64,000 nucleotides of DNA from Tanypteryx hageni. Lineage: Eukaryota; Arthropoda; Insecta; Odonata; Petaluridae. Within the stretch, counting starts at the first letter, position 1. Each line of letters begins with the position of its first letter. Position numbers and translations under genes: made by a program. Shown piece by piece: positions 34,882-49,014 of the stretch. The stretch lies in NCBI GenBank assembly GCA_028673005.1, contig CM054118.1, forward strand, positions 63,297,401-63,361,400. Direction: 5' to 3'. The notes under the pieces are model-generated. The model searched no databases. It saw only the letters and a program-made list of their open reading frames with translations, and was not told the origin of the DNA.

Positions 34882-37800
34882 AATAGGAGTCGACTGAGCA
34901 CCAAATTTGAATGAAATTATACCGACGATATCACTCTCTTTGAAGCTAAATTTGTTTTATTAATACGAGAAATGCTGCGCCGCCACAGGATCAAATCCAT
35001 TGCCCCTCTGTTGAAATGACAGCTCTCTCATGCCGTAAACTTGTTAAAAGTGGAGTTTTTGCGAGAAGTAAAATTATTTCGGCTTTCAGTTATAAAAAGA
35101 ATTATCTCGAGTTTCAATGACTGAAAATTTGTCTATATTTAGGATAAAATTTATTATGAGAAAGTATCTTACGGCCGTTTGTTTATAATCGCTTCTTAAT
35201 TTTAAGAAGGGATACTACAACTGTCATGGCGCATGCATTAATCAAAAAAGATCAATATTTGAACCCATATAAAAAGTATGACCGCGGTTAGAATGATGTT
35301 TCTAGAAACTGACGTTTTGATCATCAAAGGATGAAAAAATTTTCATACGAACGCAAATTTTCATCGCAATAACATTGTTTGGCAATGTTTCAGCTTAAAA
35401 AAATCTCAAATCAGCTCTATTCCTTCCCATTGCTCGTATTGTTCACGTATTTTTTTTAGTAAGCAAATGTTGGCTTTCATGACGAACCTTATTCGTAAAT
35501 ATACCCCAGCGCCAACGTCGTATAACAATTTCGCAATTTCAACCACACCATACTATATTCTCTAAGTTTCATCATTATAATTTTTCTTGATTAGATGTTC
35601 GACCGCGCGTCGGCTCCAGATACGAGAATTTCACCACGATAAGGTGTAAACCGATTGTTTTCAAAAACACCGAAGAGACCAAAGCGTTTAAAAACCACCA
35701 TTTTCATCGATACTGAAGTTCAGCGCAAAAACGGCAGAAAATTCACGGCCCTTCCTCGGGGAATCAAGCGCGGGCCCATTTTTCCACACCGCTTCAGTAA
35801 TAACGTTAAAAACTGAAGTGGCACGAAAAAATCTCTCTCGAAATCGAATATCGATTCCAAACGAGAGAAATTCCTTTGAAGAAAATCATTCGATCCTCTA
35901 TATATAGTCGGTTTCGGTAACAACAATTTTTCCTTTGCTTCTCAGATGCACGATCCGACGGAACGGCACCTCTCGCAGATTCGGGAAAGGTTCAGGGATC
36001 AAAGCGAGTGGAAAAAACGGCGAAAAATTATTAACTGGAGTTGCTGAATTTCCGACGTAATTTTCGCGGGGAGTGAATTTGCTGCATCGCAACGGTTCGT
36101 TTAAATGCTTACCCGTTTCCAGGAACGGTAAATCCGGCAACGCCGCCGAGCTGCGATCGGAATTTTCATTAGATAGGGGCCCCACCTTAATCTCATTCAG
36201 ATTAGGTGATGCCTATGGAACGTGAGCTTCACTTCCGACACAATTATTTAGATAGTGAGGCATCGTTTCGCTGCCCTTGTGTCTTGAGCTTTATGAAAAG
36301 ACCGGAGCGTTAAATTGCTCCAATAAACCCGATACGTTTCGATTTTATTTTCTCTCCAAGCGATGTGCCATGTATTACATGAACAACTTAGCTCTTTTTC
36401 GTCATCAAATGAAAATTAAATAGTGCTCCTGTACATATCATTTCAACTCGGTCATTTGCTAAGCTGTGAAATGTCCTAAGGCTTACACATTCAAACGAAT
36501 AAAAAATAACGACAATAAATAAATAACATAATAACAATAAAAAAACATGGAGTGCGCGAAAAATTGCGGGTATCGTGAATCACGCGACAAAATAAAAGAT
36601 TCCGATAATTTCGCATTCTATGATATGGGAAAAAATGGCTCTTATATCTCTCCAAAATCGCAAAGCACTTTAAATTTACAGATGTTCTACTTATCTAAGC
36701 ATTGATAGACGAGGAGAGCGATTATTTCTCAAAATTTCCAATACTTTATTCCGTTATTTTTTTTATAAATAGCTTTCCAAGGAAAGCCTGTTTCCATATA
36801 CGGCTGGAATAGCCGTTGCCGCTAGCGCAATATGAATAATGCTATACATTAAGGGCAAACGAACGATGTTTACATTTCACATGAACACAAATGAACAAGT
36901 AAATATGGGCACATGCGAGAGAAATTCAACACAAGTTTCTTTGGAAAAATCCTCATATACTTCATTATTAGAAAAACAACCTCTGCAACACAAAAATTTT
37001 GCATCAATATGTAAAATTATTACAACAGAAGTCGTTCAATCGAGAAACCACTCAAGAAAACTTTATAGATAACGTGTTTGTGCAACTCCAATAAAATGAC
37101 TATTGGGAAATGCTATAGAAACTATTTAAAAGTATTTAACCTTCTAGCCGCCGATTTTTCATGAATAAAAAAATGTTTCCTTATGTTGTGGCATTCCCAT
37201 TAAAGCTGCCAAGATATATATCTCAGTAAGCATGCACGGGGAAATCGCGGAATAGACAGACGGAAAAATACCGCCCCGCGAAAACTGCTACATGCGCAAT
37301 ATTTTATCCTAACACCCTGCAAGCGGAAATCGTGGCCGGAGGGTTAAGAAAAGGAGCGTTGTTTTCTTTACCCAGCTCATTAAAACTTCTAAATCACAGC
37401 ATCCTAGAACAAAAGAAAGGCGTTTACCTCTCTCTTCCAAGGACAGAAACCGGACCGATCGCTCACCTGGAAAGAGACAATGAAAACAGCGTAAAAAACA
37501 TTTTTTGCACAAACAAGAATTAGCTCGTGTAGAGCCGAAGCCGATTTTTTTAGTTTGTAAAACAATACATACTTCCATAAAGAAGTATTTGAGGGAATAT
37601 TAAAAAATATACATTCATCGACAAATTATCGAAAATTGCTTTATATGAAAAAGTGTCAGTTCAATGAATTTAATAGAATTATTTGGAAAAAACTTTCTCA
37701 TGATCTACTAAACTTCATTTTAGATAAACAGCGAAATTAATCTGAAAATTTTTCTAAAAATATTAACAGAATAACGTTATACAGTGATCGAGTATTTTAA

Positions 37801-39095
37801 GATAGGAACAATATTAAGGAGTTAGGTCACTGCGTGATAACAAACAAGTACTGATCACACTTATCCAAAAAAAATTTCCATAAAACGGAATGACTTTTTT
37901 ATGCCATTTGTTGAACGGATGCTCGAATGATTTCTTTCCAACGGATCGATCTCGATTTAAAAAAAGAAAGAAAAACATTGACATCGAAATCGAAAAAAAA
38001 AATGGAAAGCGAACACAGCAGGCAGACAGATGTGAAGAAGACACGTTGGAGTGGGGTTTACCAGAGCCATATGTAAAAAAAAGCAAAATGCCACGGGACG
38101 AGAAAGCATTGAGAGAGAGAGAGAAAAGAACGATCTCGCCGTGATCGCGGTTCGAATGTTTTTGGGAGAACCTGTTGTGCGCCATGAATTGGGAGAAAAA
38201 GGAACGAGGGCGCTGTCAATAGGGAAATCCACGTCGTACCTTGAATAACTTTTGAGAGAGAAAGAAAAACCCTAACGATTAAAGATGTCCCGCGACGAAA
38301 AAAAAATCTCCCCTAAAAGATTTAATCTTTTTAAAACGGTACGGAATAGAGGACGTCACGGGCTAATTCGCTCCATTATTTTTATTTAGCTGGTCAGAGA
38401 GAGGGAAATTGACTACGTATAGCAATTTCGTGAGTTTATAATTATAATTACGTAAATATTTGAAGCAAACAGTATGGAGATGTACCGAGTTACCCATTAA
38501 GTCCCAATCGGCTATAACAAAAAAATCAAATTAAGATTTGAATAAGGACTTTTGAAACATTTACTGAGATGGTTGTATTTAGAATAATCAATACACATTT
38601 CTAAACTTTTTTTTAATTTTACTTTGAGTTTTTCGTAGTTTTGCTTCATTACAACCGATTGGGAGATATAGGCCACCATGTACTTACAATTTTGGGCGAA
38701 AGATGTGATAGTTGCGCTCTGTTGTTTCATAATTTTAATGCTTGGTTAAAATATTTAGATCAGTGAGATAATTTTCTTTCGTGTATCGACACAAGGATTC
38801 ATAAAGAATGTATCTTCGTCCGAAAATAAAAGATTGCGTCAATATAAGAAAAGTTTGGCGACCAAATGTTCCATGACCTTCTTCTGATCCCGTTAGTGGG
38901 TTGGGAAGAAAATGGAACGTGCATAAAATGGCATGCCGAGTTAGAATTTTAAAATTTAAAAAAATAACACCCGTTGGCTTAGAGTAATGCTTCCAAAGAG
39001 GTGGTTCGCAAAATGTTTTGGAGGGTTCGCAGATAAAAATATTTTAAGCAAGGGATTCACGATGCGAAAAAGTTTGGGAACAACTAGTCTATGGG
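34882..39095. other. No gene recognised
   Basis: Four kilobases of mixed sequence. Around 35580-36240 the sequence is less AT-rich and holds a 95-codon minus-strand frame (35898-36185) with no recognised domain. Near 38985-39090 the text GGTTCGCAAAATG..TTTGGGAACAACTAG resembles one end of a hAT element (AAAAAGTTTGGGAACNACT), but no partner was found. Confidence 0.45.
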
Positions 39096-39863
39096 TAGGG
39101 TATGGATTTTTCGGGTTTTACCCTATTTTTACCAGATTTTTACCCTCCGATTGCCTTTTTTTAAATTTCGGGTAAAACCCTAAATTATTAGTTTTTTTTT
39201 AAACAAGTTTTTTTAGATTTGATCACAGAATTTCTATTCTGGCGCTTGTAGGCACCTCAGCACCTGAGTGCAGTTCGAGATGTTCGTGATCAGTCTGTTT
39301 ATTCTATTTGTAAACAATTTATTCGTAAGCTTCCTTTGTAACACAATCTGAATATCCTTGGTTTGCTCGCGCCACGAATAGTGAAGGACGCGCCTTAGCT
39401 AGTCGCTGTTAGATCTTTGACAGGATAAGGAAAAGAGAGCCCAAGTGTCTGTTAGTTGGCAACACTACGAAAGAAAAATTATTTCACTAATATCTGGTTT
39501 GTTTTCGGAAGAAGTTGAACGAGAAGCAAGACGTTTGTGCAGCCTGCGAGATGTTCCTCTACATCTGGAGGCGTTTAACACAGGATATTACACTCTCAAC
39601 CGTATTTAAGGTATAGTAAAAAGTTTTGATTGTTGATAAAACTTTTTAATTTTTTAAACAAGATTTTTATTCAAAAATCATTTTGTCCAAATTACAAAAT
39701 AAGAAAACCCGAAAATTACCCGAGATTGAACTTTTTTTAAAACCTCGAAAAATCTGTAACTTATTTATATTCGATTTTAACCCGAATGAAAAAAAAATAA
39801 TAAAACCCGACATTTACCCTCCGAATGAAATATTCTGTTAAAATCCGAAAAATCCATACCCTA
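39096..39863. mobile_element. TIR element, probably hAT, 768 bp
   Basis: The left end TAGGGTATGGATTTTTCGG is repeated exactly in inverse at the right end, and similarity continues inward (GGGTTTTACCC; ACCCTCCGA). Flanking 8-mers TCTATGGG and TCATGGGG are alike but not identical. TAGGG-type ends with an 8-bp duplication fit hAT. The interior holds AT-rich arms and a unique centre (39220-39600) without a coding region. Confidence 0.75.
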
Positions 39864-40698
39864 TCATGGGGTGTGATTCTCGCTTTGGATGCGAAAGAAC
39901 GGATCCCGGACAGGTCTATTTATTGACCTTATATTCACTTTATGCCCACGGCTTCTTCTTTAAGTTTAAATGACACCAAATTCCCTCAATCCGGTTCTTT
40001 AAGTATTTAAGCGCGTAATCTACATACGAATTATACTTATGCGAGAAACATTGCAGTGGAGAAAATGAAAACTCGTTTTAAAAATATAATTAATGTTAAC
40101 AAAAGCAATAGCATTTATTATTTCAATGAGAAGGTCAATAAAACATTGATGACTTAAAAACAATCCAAAATTTAATATTTGGTAGAGCTAGTGACTTTTC
40201 GTCACAGAGGAACAAACATGCGAGAGAAGATTTAAAAATAACTTTTAGAAACATACATTACTCGATGACAAATCTAAAATGATGAGTTGATGCTGTGAAA
40301 TCAACAGCTAGACCTTAAGAGGATGAATTTGTGGGATTTATATGATAGAGGACAGGTGAACCATTTCCGCTAAAAATTCTAAGGCATGATTCAGGTATAG
40401 GGACTGCGGTCCTGAACGGTTTATGCTGGAATTGATTGAAAAACAGAAAAAAATAAACAGATTAGATGAAATATTGAAAGACGAGATTGAGGATTATGTA
40501 TAGGAAAACTTATGTGGAAAGAATAAGAATTTTCATTATATCGGAAAAATAATCCCGAGTATAAAATGAAAACATTGCTTAAAATTTGCTAATTTCCATG
40601 GTGAAAGCGAATGGAATTTTTTAGCCGAATAATTTTCCGAATTTTATCCAAATATCGAAAATTGCATAAAAATAAACTCAGGTGTCTGCCTTCTAGCA
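39864..40698. other. No gene recognised
   Basis: AT-rich sequence; nothing supported apart from the target duplication of the next element at its end. Confidence 0.45.
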
Positions 40699-41036
40699 CA
40701 GGGGTGGGCAAACCCTGGCCCACGGGCCACATGTGGCCCGCGAGGGCATTTTATGTAGCCCGCGATGCAATTATGAAAACGAACCATAATATAAAATATG
40801 TACAGATAATTTCATATTTGTAGCTTAAAATGATGGCCGGAAAACCTTTCCAATGATGTTATGAGGATAAAATATTATTTATTATTTTACTAACAGGATC
40901 CGTTGCATTATATCAAATAACTTCCGATGTGAGCCCTAACGAGGCCCGCCGAAGCATTTTCATCTGTTTATGCGGCCCGCCTAAGAAGCTGCAACTGTTA
41001 ATGCGGTCCGGCACGTGAAAAGTTTGCCCACCCCTG
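40699..41036. mobile_element. hAT-type MITE, 338 bp, exact 8-bp TSD
   Basis: Ends CAGGGGTGGGCAAAC and GTTTGCCCACCCCTG are perfect inverted repeats. TTCTAGCA flanks both sides exactly (40691-40698 and 41037-41044). Inside are GGCCCACGGGCCACATG and ATGCGGCCCGCC/GGTCCGGCACGTG, the usual subterminal text of this hAT group. The clean duplication suggests comparatively recent insertion. No coding capacity. Confidence 0.93.
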
Positions 41037-44000
41037 TTCTAGCAGATAGTACTCTGGAGAGGATAAGTTTGGTGAAAATACAGAAGGAATTGCTAGTGGT
41101 AATCAAAAATATGTCATTATATTTTAAATATAAAATATTATTCTCTCGCGTTAAACTGGAATTATTAAAATTTAAATAGATGAATGAATTTTTAATGTCC
41201 GAATCAAAATGAATTTCTTTAAGGCCGCAATTTCATTAAATCTAAGATTGGCCTAATTGAAAAACTTTTTATTAGCGCAATAATATTGACATCGAGTTCT
41301 TCGCATTTCCAGCTCCTACCTTCAACTTTGGGCATGCAAATTTGTCTTCATATTTTTAAAAAGAATTGGTTCGCTGATCAAAAATTGAAAGGACTCTCAA
41401 GGACTCTCTATGACTTCGATTGAAGTCACGTTCAATCAAATATTTCAGGTATTGTTCGTAGTGCGTGAAATATTTCCATGACAGACCTTCGAAAAGACAA
41501 ACGTCGATTACATTGCGAACCAAATGCTTCGCTCGCAACAGAAAAATAACATTTTTAAGCTAAAATAAAAATATAAGCACATCAAAGAGAACAAGGCGCT
41601 ATTTATCATAAACATATGTAAACAAATGTTTTACGTTCTACAAAATATATTTGTACAAGGCTTGAGTCATGACAGCAATGAAAGTTAAGATACATACTTT
41701 AGTACTACAATAAAATTCATAAATGATAATATCATATATGACAATTAGTAATTCTTGATTGATAAAAATTGAAAGCTAAAATGACAAAAATATCTTGCAT
41801 TAATTAAAATTATTGTTATTATAACTTCAATTAATTTAAGCACGAAAGTGCTATATGTCAAGAATGTATTCCATATAAAAACCATTCATTCTTACTCGTA
41901 AAACGGTAATAAATAATAACGTTTAACAAAGAGAAATAAATGTTTTTAAGCATAAATAAATCCATGCCAAATTAAAAAATATGCAGCGAAATACTTTGAA
42001 AATGAAATAAATAAATAAATAAACAAACAAGTAAATGAAATAAATCATAAATAATTTTATTTAATTCGGAAAATAAACAGTAAGTACAAAAAATACAATA
42101 TTTTGAACACTTTTATCTCATAAAAAAATTTATATGGTACCTAATACATTTTTTATAACGACAGAAAATATACATTAGTGTCATTTTAAAATATACAAAT
42201 CAAAGTTGTAGAAATTCCATTATTCACATTTTAAAGCATTATTCTGACAAATACACGAAAAACAATAAGTTTTCAAAACATAATTTGTCATAATGTAAAA
42301 ATCTAAATAGAACCATAAAATTGTAGGATATCTCTTGCATACATAAGCCATAATGTATTCATAACATAAGATGCAAAATGTAGCGAAGAAGAAAAAAGCA
42401 AATTTAACGAAAGCGAAAGTGAGAGAGGGGGAGAGAGAGGTGCGTCAGGGTTAATTACGGATGCGAGAGGTAGGGAATGTGGGCACGGTGGCAGTTATGT
42501 GCACAAGGATTTAATTTCAATAATTAACGTTCCACGACACAAACACATTGTAATGAGAGAGAGAGAGAGAGTAACGTCACTTACTCTGAAATCCTCCCTC
42601 GCTTTGGACACCATCTTGCTCTTGGTCATGTAAAAAACAAAAAGAGGACAACTGATTGGCCTTTTGGGTTTCTCTAATAGGTAAGATTGCGAAAAATTGA
42701 TTGAACGAGATATATTAGATAAATATATACCAGCAAATTGACAAAAAAGACAGAGAGGCAAAACTGATTCAAGTAAATGACGCGAATCGATTAATACTCG
42801 TTAAAAAGCTTGACGTATCGGGAAACGAACCGATTCATGAAAATTAGTTGGCCAATTTCACAACAAATTTCCATCATAATCCACAACTTAATCTGATCCG
42901 TCACAAAAAGGTCTCCCTTGAGAAATCATCATCATTGCGAGAGAAAATTATTTTGTAATATTTTAATCAGCAACATCGACTTAACAGGACGATGAATGTC
43001 ACATTAATTGGAAATCTAAAGAGTTGATCCTCGCCCAAGTTAAACTTTCCTTTAACCCGTTGCTAAAATAGAATAGTTTGCGTGATGATTCGTGTGGAAA
43101 ATATTATTTTAGCAGGGCGATATCGATCTTGAAAGTAGTTTCTAATCCTATTTTTCGATTAAATAAGTTGAAAAATAGTGCTTCGAATGAGTTGAGCCTT
43201 TTTCAAGTAACGTACACGTTAGTCACGTTAACATTTCTATGACTATCATAAATCGATTAAACGAAACATTTGGTTTCCAGGTTTCTTTTTAAAGATTTAA
43301 ACTTGACTGCATTGACGAATTCTGTGCAAATTAAAATTTATTTTCGCGATGAATCTTATCCGAAATGGTTTTTAAATAATGTAATTTTGCCATATCAGTG
43401 CCAAAGAGTGTACGTAGCGTCGGATTTGACACTGAATAAGATGTGGATGAGTTAATAATTTATTCGGATGATTTAACATGTTCTAGCTTAAAAGAAGACC
43501 TTTTCCTTGTCAAAAAAATAAAGGCAAGGGTTTTACTAAATTCAAACATCCTCATTCACTCACTCACAATTCATACTAACACAAAACTACCCTTGTGAAA
43601 GCAAGATAACATAACGCAGTTCCTAGTAATTACGCCAAAAAAGTGCGAAAAAAGCTTAAAATAGAAATTCAAGAAATATCTTTAAAAATTAGGATCTAAA
43701 ATAATATTTCTAGACCTATGCACCATAAAATAAATTTACATAAATATCTACGTGCAATTAAAAAGTGGTAGGATTACAATAGTTAAGCCGAGAGTTTAAT
43801 AAATACATCAGTCCAGGTTGAGTAAATTCGAGAAACTAAGTAGAGTAACGGATCCAAAATAGAAATATATGTTTACTACAAACGTGGTCTAGATATTATT
43901 GTAATTCATTCGCTAAATTACGAATAATTTTATTAAATGAGTAACGAAAATTAAGACATTATTATTTTACTATTATGCTTGATAGAATTTAAAAAGATTA

Positions 44001-45998
44001 TTTTAAAGATAGATCCCGATTCAAATTAAGTTTTATCTTCACCCTGTCTAAAGATGGAGAAAAAAGGATGGAACGTTCAAGAAACTAAGTTTTTAAATGC
44101 ATATGAATTGTTGAATCACAAAAGACCTTCGTAAAATGTAAAAACTAAGCGGTGTAAGACAAAAATCGAAATTAATTGGAGACAAAACCAGAATGTGTAT
44201 CACATGCTAAACGAAAGATATTAAGTAAAGCTTCAGTTAAGCCAAAAAAGTGTAAACACTTTATATAGTTTCCTTCAGAAAATCTCGTTACGACTTGAAT
44301 ATAGATTACCGGATAAATCAATAACAGTGTATTTAACAGTGTTTTTTGAAAATCCGAAAAATTTTAACCCGTCACAGAACAAATGGAAAGGGGGGAAATG
44401 AGTTTTTCCCCCCATATATCACTAGAAAGTTTCCGAGGAAAATGTTCCTGCACGAAATGTCCCACAGAAGGCGGTCAAAGTTCAATGGACTGAAAAAGCA
44501 CATCTAATCTTGAAGAGTGGATGTTAAATAATGTTTAATGATCGCAAGCTTTTAGAAGTAATTTCGAGATATTTCGGTTCCCCGCGTTCGACCCATATTA
44601 AATTAAGAGTGACTGTTACATTCATCCAAAAATAATCAATAAAATATTATTAATGGTGACGTTCCGTGTTCTTCTAGAATTTGAAAGAAAAATACACATT
44701 TTTATCGCATTTTAGACAATTCCCTCAACAGGTAACCAAAATAACGTATTTATTATTGCTTCCGCTTAAAAATTTGTATTTCGCTACTGTCGCGATTACA
44801 AAATTACATATTTTATACGGTGTGGGGATCAAATCGTTTTAAATTCCTATATAAATATACGTAGCATAGACTTACCTAAACAGTGCCGAATGAAAATGAA
44901 AAATTCGGAAGACTCGAGGAGAATTTTATATCGAGGCAATATAGAGACAAGGGCTAACTAACTGCTTTCATTTACGAACGGGTTAACAGCGTTGCGGCAA
45001 CTTTATTTCGCTTAACTATAACGGTAATTTTCTCGCTGGCTACTGTCGCCATCTTGTTTGCATGATCCTCTGTCAACACATCCCTTTGCTATAATTGCCA
45101 TTAATCGGCGCACGATGGGCGAGCTCAAATTTTGGCCATTAAATCAACGCATTGCGAAGAGAACAAGGGGTCTAATGAATTGCGAAACGTAATTTCCGGT
45201 AAATTCATTTCGCAACTCTCACCGAGCTGATTTTGCTACCTCGACGATTAGCAATGATCGAGAGTAGACTTAGAAGCAAATGAAAACTCCCTTGCACGCG
45301 TTTTAAACCCCTTTATTTCCGTCTCGCTACGAGGCACGTGACGGAGTACACCTAAAGTAAGGACATTTACATGCTGCGAAACCACATGGAATAGGGAATC
45401 TTGTGATTCTTATTCTGCGGTTCGGAAGTTAATGCGCTTGGAAATCCCAACGGAAACTTAATGAAGCGAGAAAATTCTAAAAAAAACATGAGAAAGTGCG
45501 AAATTTTCATTTCTTGATGCACGCCAATTTTTAGCCATTCTTCATTGCTTTTCAGAGAAATTAACAAAGATTTAATGGAATTAACTCAGTGCCTGGATAT
45601 ACACTGTGATTCATTCTAAAAAAAATCTATAGAAATATTTTATATAGATAATGTATAGTTTTTATTTATTAAATATTATACTGACGAAACTTATTAAAAA
45701 CACAACGCTCGAATCAAAAATTACTTCAGTTGATATACTAAATTCCCCAAAGAAACAATAAAAAGCATTTGGAAAAACAGTAACAGGTAACAATTAAAAT
45801 AAACGAGAGCACAGAAAAAAGCAAAATAAGTTACCATGACATTCCATGCATTATAAGACGAATCTGATGCAATAAGCCTTGTTCCTTAGCAACAATTGCG
45901 TGCGATTTTGAATTATACAATCTACAAATCAGTGCGTTTAGTAAAGCGTACCTATCGGACATAAACGTAATTATAGGTTGTCTTTTATTAGGTTAACC
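41037..45998. other. No gene recognised
   Basis: Five kilobases, strongly AT-rich to about 44900, with (GA)n runs near 42420-42440 and 42556-42570. About 45000-45330 is less AT-rich and looks like unique sequence; it contains TTTGCATGAT and TAATTGCCATTAAT, homeodomain or POU-like motifs that occur easily by chance. No coding region is supported. Confidence 0.45.
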
Positions 45999-46333
45999 CA
46001 GGGGTTTCCAAATTGTTCCCCCCCCTCCCCATGGGGTGCGCGATGGGTAGGTCGGGGGGGGGAGGGGGGCGCAAAGAATTTCTCATATATTTACTTTCCT
46101 TTTAACCGTCCTAATCTTGAGACCTACAACATGCAGCAGCCGAATTATAGCCCTCGGTTGGCTAGGACGTATCGTTTGCGTCAATGTTTTTCCTTAAGAT
46201 GGTTTTCTTGATGGTAATTGTATGTCCAGTAGGTATTTTTTATGAACTGTAATTGAACATGGCATTGAGGCGGGCGCGAAGATAATTTTCTTAGGTGAGG
46301 GGTGTGCGGATTTGCAATATTTGGAAACCGCTG
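45999..46333. mobile_element. hAT-type MITE, 335 bp
   Basis: Ends CAGGGGTTTCCAAAT and ATTTGGAAACCGCTG. Flanks GGTTAACC (45991-45998) and GATTAACC (46334-46341) agree at 7 of 8. A run of C (46018-46029) and of G (46052-46069) lies near the left end. No protein is encoded. Confidence 0.87.
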
Positions 46334-47216
46334 GATTAACCCCTATTAAGACTGCCTATTTTAACTATTCTTGCGGAGGCATTCGAAATAATATTCTGAA
46401 AAACCTGATGGCGATTCTGGGAGAGATAATATTCCTTCCTAAAATGGCGATTCGGATAGGATGACATTCGCAAGAAATTGTATTGATAAGTATTTTATTG
46501 AATGAAAACCTAACGAAGAGTAAAAAACTGCAACTAAAAACACTGATTCCACATAACGCTCTACTTTCATTTGCGTCATTGAGCGAATTTTTGCCCAATA
46601 ACGCATAGCGGCAATACTTATAAAAATATCTTAGAGACGCAAATGAGCTTACTTAGATAACTCCCCGTCACCAGCAAACAGAGATTCGCAATACTCACAT
46701 GAGAGCCCCAGTTAACGATAGGTCGAAAAAATATCGGATACTATGCTAATTAAAAACCCGGTATTAGATTTAAATATTATATTCCAATGAAAAAAAATGC
46801 TTCGTTGTCTGCGTGTCTAAACTATCAAGGCCTTACTATTTGTCGTATTTAATTCTATGGACACCCCAACGGCCCAGAGGGGATAGATGGGAAAGTTACA
46901 TCAAGCGAAGATAATTCTAAATCCAGAGAAGGTTTAAATCTTCTATACCCTAAATGAGACTGACTCTTTAAGCTGGGATCGAAATTATTTGTACCCATCG
47001 CCCAAGTTAGTTGATGGAATATTTGTGGCGCATTCACGAGTTTACACTAACGCAAGATTTAAGGATACGGCCTATAGAAAACGCCAACTAGAAAATAATG
47101 GAGGTTTAAATATGTGCACAAGATTCTTTCCTTTGTCATTTCAATTTTTTATTTGCATAAGTGTTCGAATTATTGAGAGATGTAATAGAATTTCCTTATT
47201 ATTATTGTTATCGTTA
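46334..47216. other. No gene recognised
   Basis: Mixed sequence. The open frame starting at 46989 runs into the hairpin at 47217 and shows no domain. Confidence 0.4.
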
Positions 47217-47278
47217 AATGAGAAATCTAACTCCTTAACCGTAAAGAACTTTACGGTTAAGGAGTTAGATTTCTCATT
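47217..47278. repeat. Perfect hairpin, 30-bp arms with 2-base loop
   Basis: Bases 47217-47246 are the exact reverse complement of 47249-47278, with AA between (centre CCGTAAAGAACTTTACGG). Perfect complementarity over 30 pairs with almost no spacer is not expected by chance. The sequence just right of it (CATCAATTTCGCTGTAGCC) resembles 60834-60856, a dispersed repeat. Confidence 0.9.
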
Positions 47279-49011
47279 CAACATCAATTTCGCTGTAGCC
47301 TCCACCTTTACCTATCTATTATTATTATTATCAAAAATTCCCCTCGACCACGAATAAAATCAATATCCACGGAATTCCTGAACGTGTGGCAAAAAGACGT
47401 TCCCTCTTTAATTATGGCGTAGGACGTAGGATCCTTGGGTTATTGCTTTAAATGAGAAACTGGGCTAGGGATCACTTGAATGTGCGCAGAAATATGTTTC
47501 ACAGTGTGCAAGCACTATAGAGCAGTGAGATCATAAAACCACAAAGGGCATCTGTTGAATACCCACTTAAACGTGAACTTTTTGAGCAACACGTAAGCAC
47601 GGGCAACGCGATGGTGTTACGCAATATGCCGAGTGAAATGAAGATAAGCGAAAATAAACTTAGCGTAGTGATAAGGAATCTTACTACACTAATCTTAATC
47701 AAGATAAAATTTCCGTGAGCGCCTTAAAAATAAGCAAATTTAAAAGGTTCCAAATCTATTGCATTCGAGTGATCATAAAATTAACTCTAATTTACTAAAA
47801 TTAGCAGATTTTTTATATAAAGCACAACATATCGAAACAAAACCATTATTTAAACACCGGAGCTAATTAACAGCTGATAAACTATAAAGTTTGGGTTGGT
47901 TTAATAGTAGAACGCCTTTAGAACACTTTCCATTTAATAAACATTGCATTTTCCATGGCATATCCATAATTAATCCGTGCTCCTTATTTTTATATAATAT
48001 AACCAACAGAATTTCGCCTCAACAAACGACGTGATCAGTTATAACTTATTGCTAGCCATATCTACATCGATGAATTAATTTTATCGATGTTGAATGATAA
48101 TTCTCGTGACACTGAGACTTTTTTCTAGGATTAACATTCCTAATCCAAGCTATACATATGATTTCACGATAACAGACACAATCATCAACGGTCTCTTAAC
48201 GTATTTTTTTATGAAATGTACAAGAATAATGAGTCTCGCCTTGCTATGAAGCCTCCATTTGAGGGAAGTGCGTCTCATTACACAGCTATTATTTGTCAAT
48301 GAAAGGTGACATCATTTTCCCAATTCTCGAAAAGTGATTAATTGCTGTTATTTTCATTCGGGAATATAATCTTTCAATTAATAACTTTAAGAATGTTATT
48401 AGCATTAATATTATAGCGATCGTTATTACATAATTTACGAAGAATAGGATACCCCTCCAGAATATTAGTACGAACGCTTTTACACCGAATAACCGAACCC
48501 CTTATTTAATTACTTTCATAAATCAATAAAACGTCATATCACGCAGGTATCTCGTTAGGTGTTTGGCCAAATATTCTCGTAATATTGGCACATTACGAAC
48601 GACCTATGCATCTTCAAATACATGAGAAAACAAAATGTCCATTAAATGCTGGCTCTCGAAAAGCTTTTTTAATCGTCTCTATTCAAACACATATGGTCTT
48701 CGTCATCCTGCGTACATCGAAGAGGCGTTTTCAATTCCAGGTTCCCTCTCTACTTTCCTCGGTGTTAATTTCATTGTTGCATACGCTAACTGTACGATCG
48801 GGATATTTGATTTTTTACCTATTACGTCATCTGCAACAAACCCGTGAATGAGGCGACACATGAAACAAATGAGCAAAGACGGTCGAACACACACGTACGT
48901 AGACAGCGGGAAGCGACGCCCTGCCGGAGTAATGACAAGCTTAAGAGAGCGCGCGCGTTATCCTTTCCTACGAGTCCGATGGCCTCCCAGATCACCGGCC
49001 TCTTTCCTTAC
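47279..49011 (-). other. Probable first intron of the minus-strand gene
   Basis: Begins on the minus strand with GTAAGG at 49011 and continues leftward; no acceptor or second coding exon was identified in this stretch or further left. Composition falls from GC-rich near 48900-49010 to AT-rich. The intron assignment rests on the donor site alone. Confidence 0.35.
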
Positions 49012-49014
49012 CTC
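49006..49014 (-). other. Candidate 5' splice donor
   Basis: On the minus strand GAG|GTAAGG, a near-consensus donor, placed in phase 0 after codon 165 of the exon. It decides the exon end. Confidence 0.6.

Noticed and set aside
35898..36185. 95-codon minus-strand frame with mixed composition
   Set aside because: Begins with ATG and looks non-repetitive, but there is no recognised domain, no splice signal that I could tie to it, and no partner exon.
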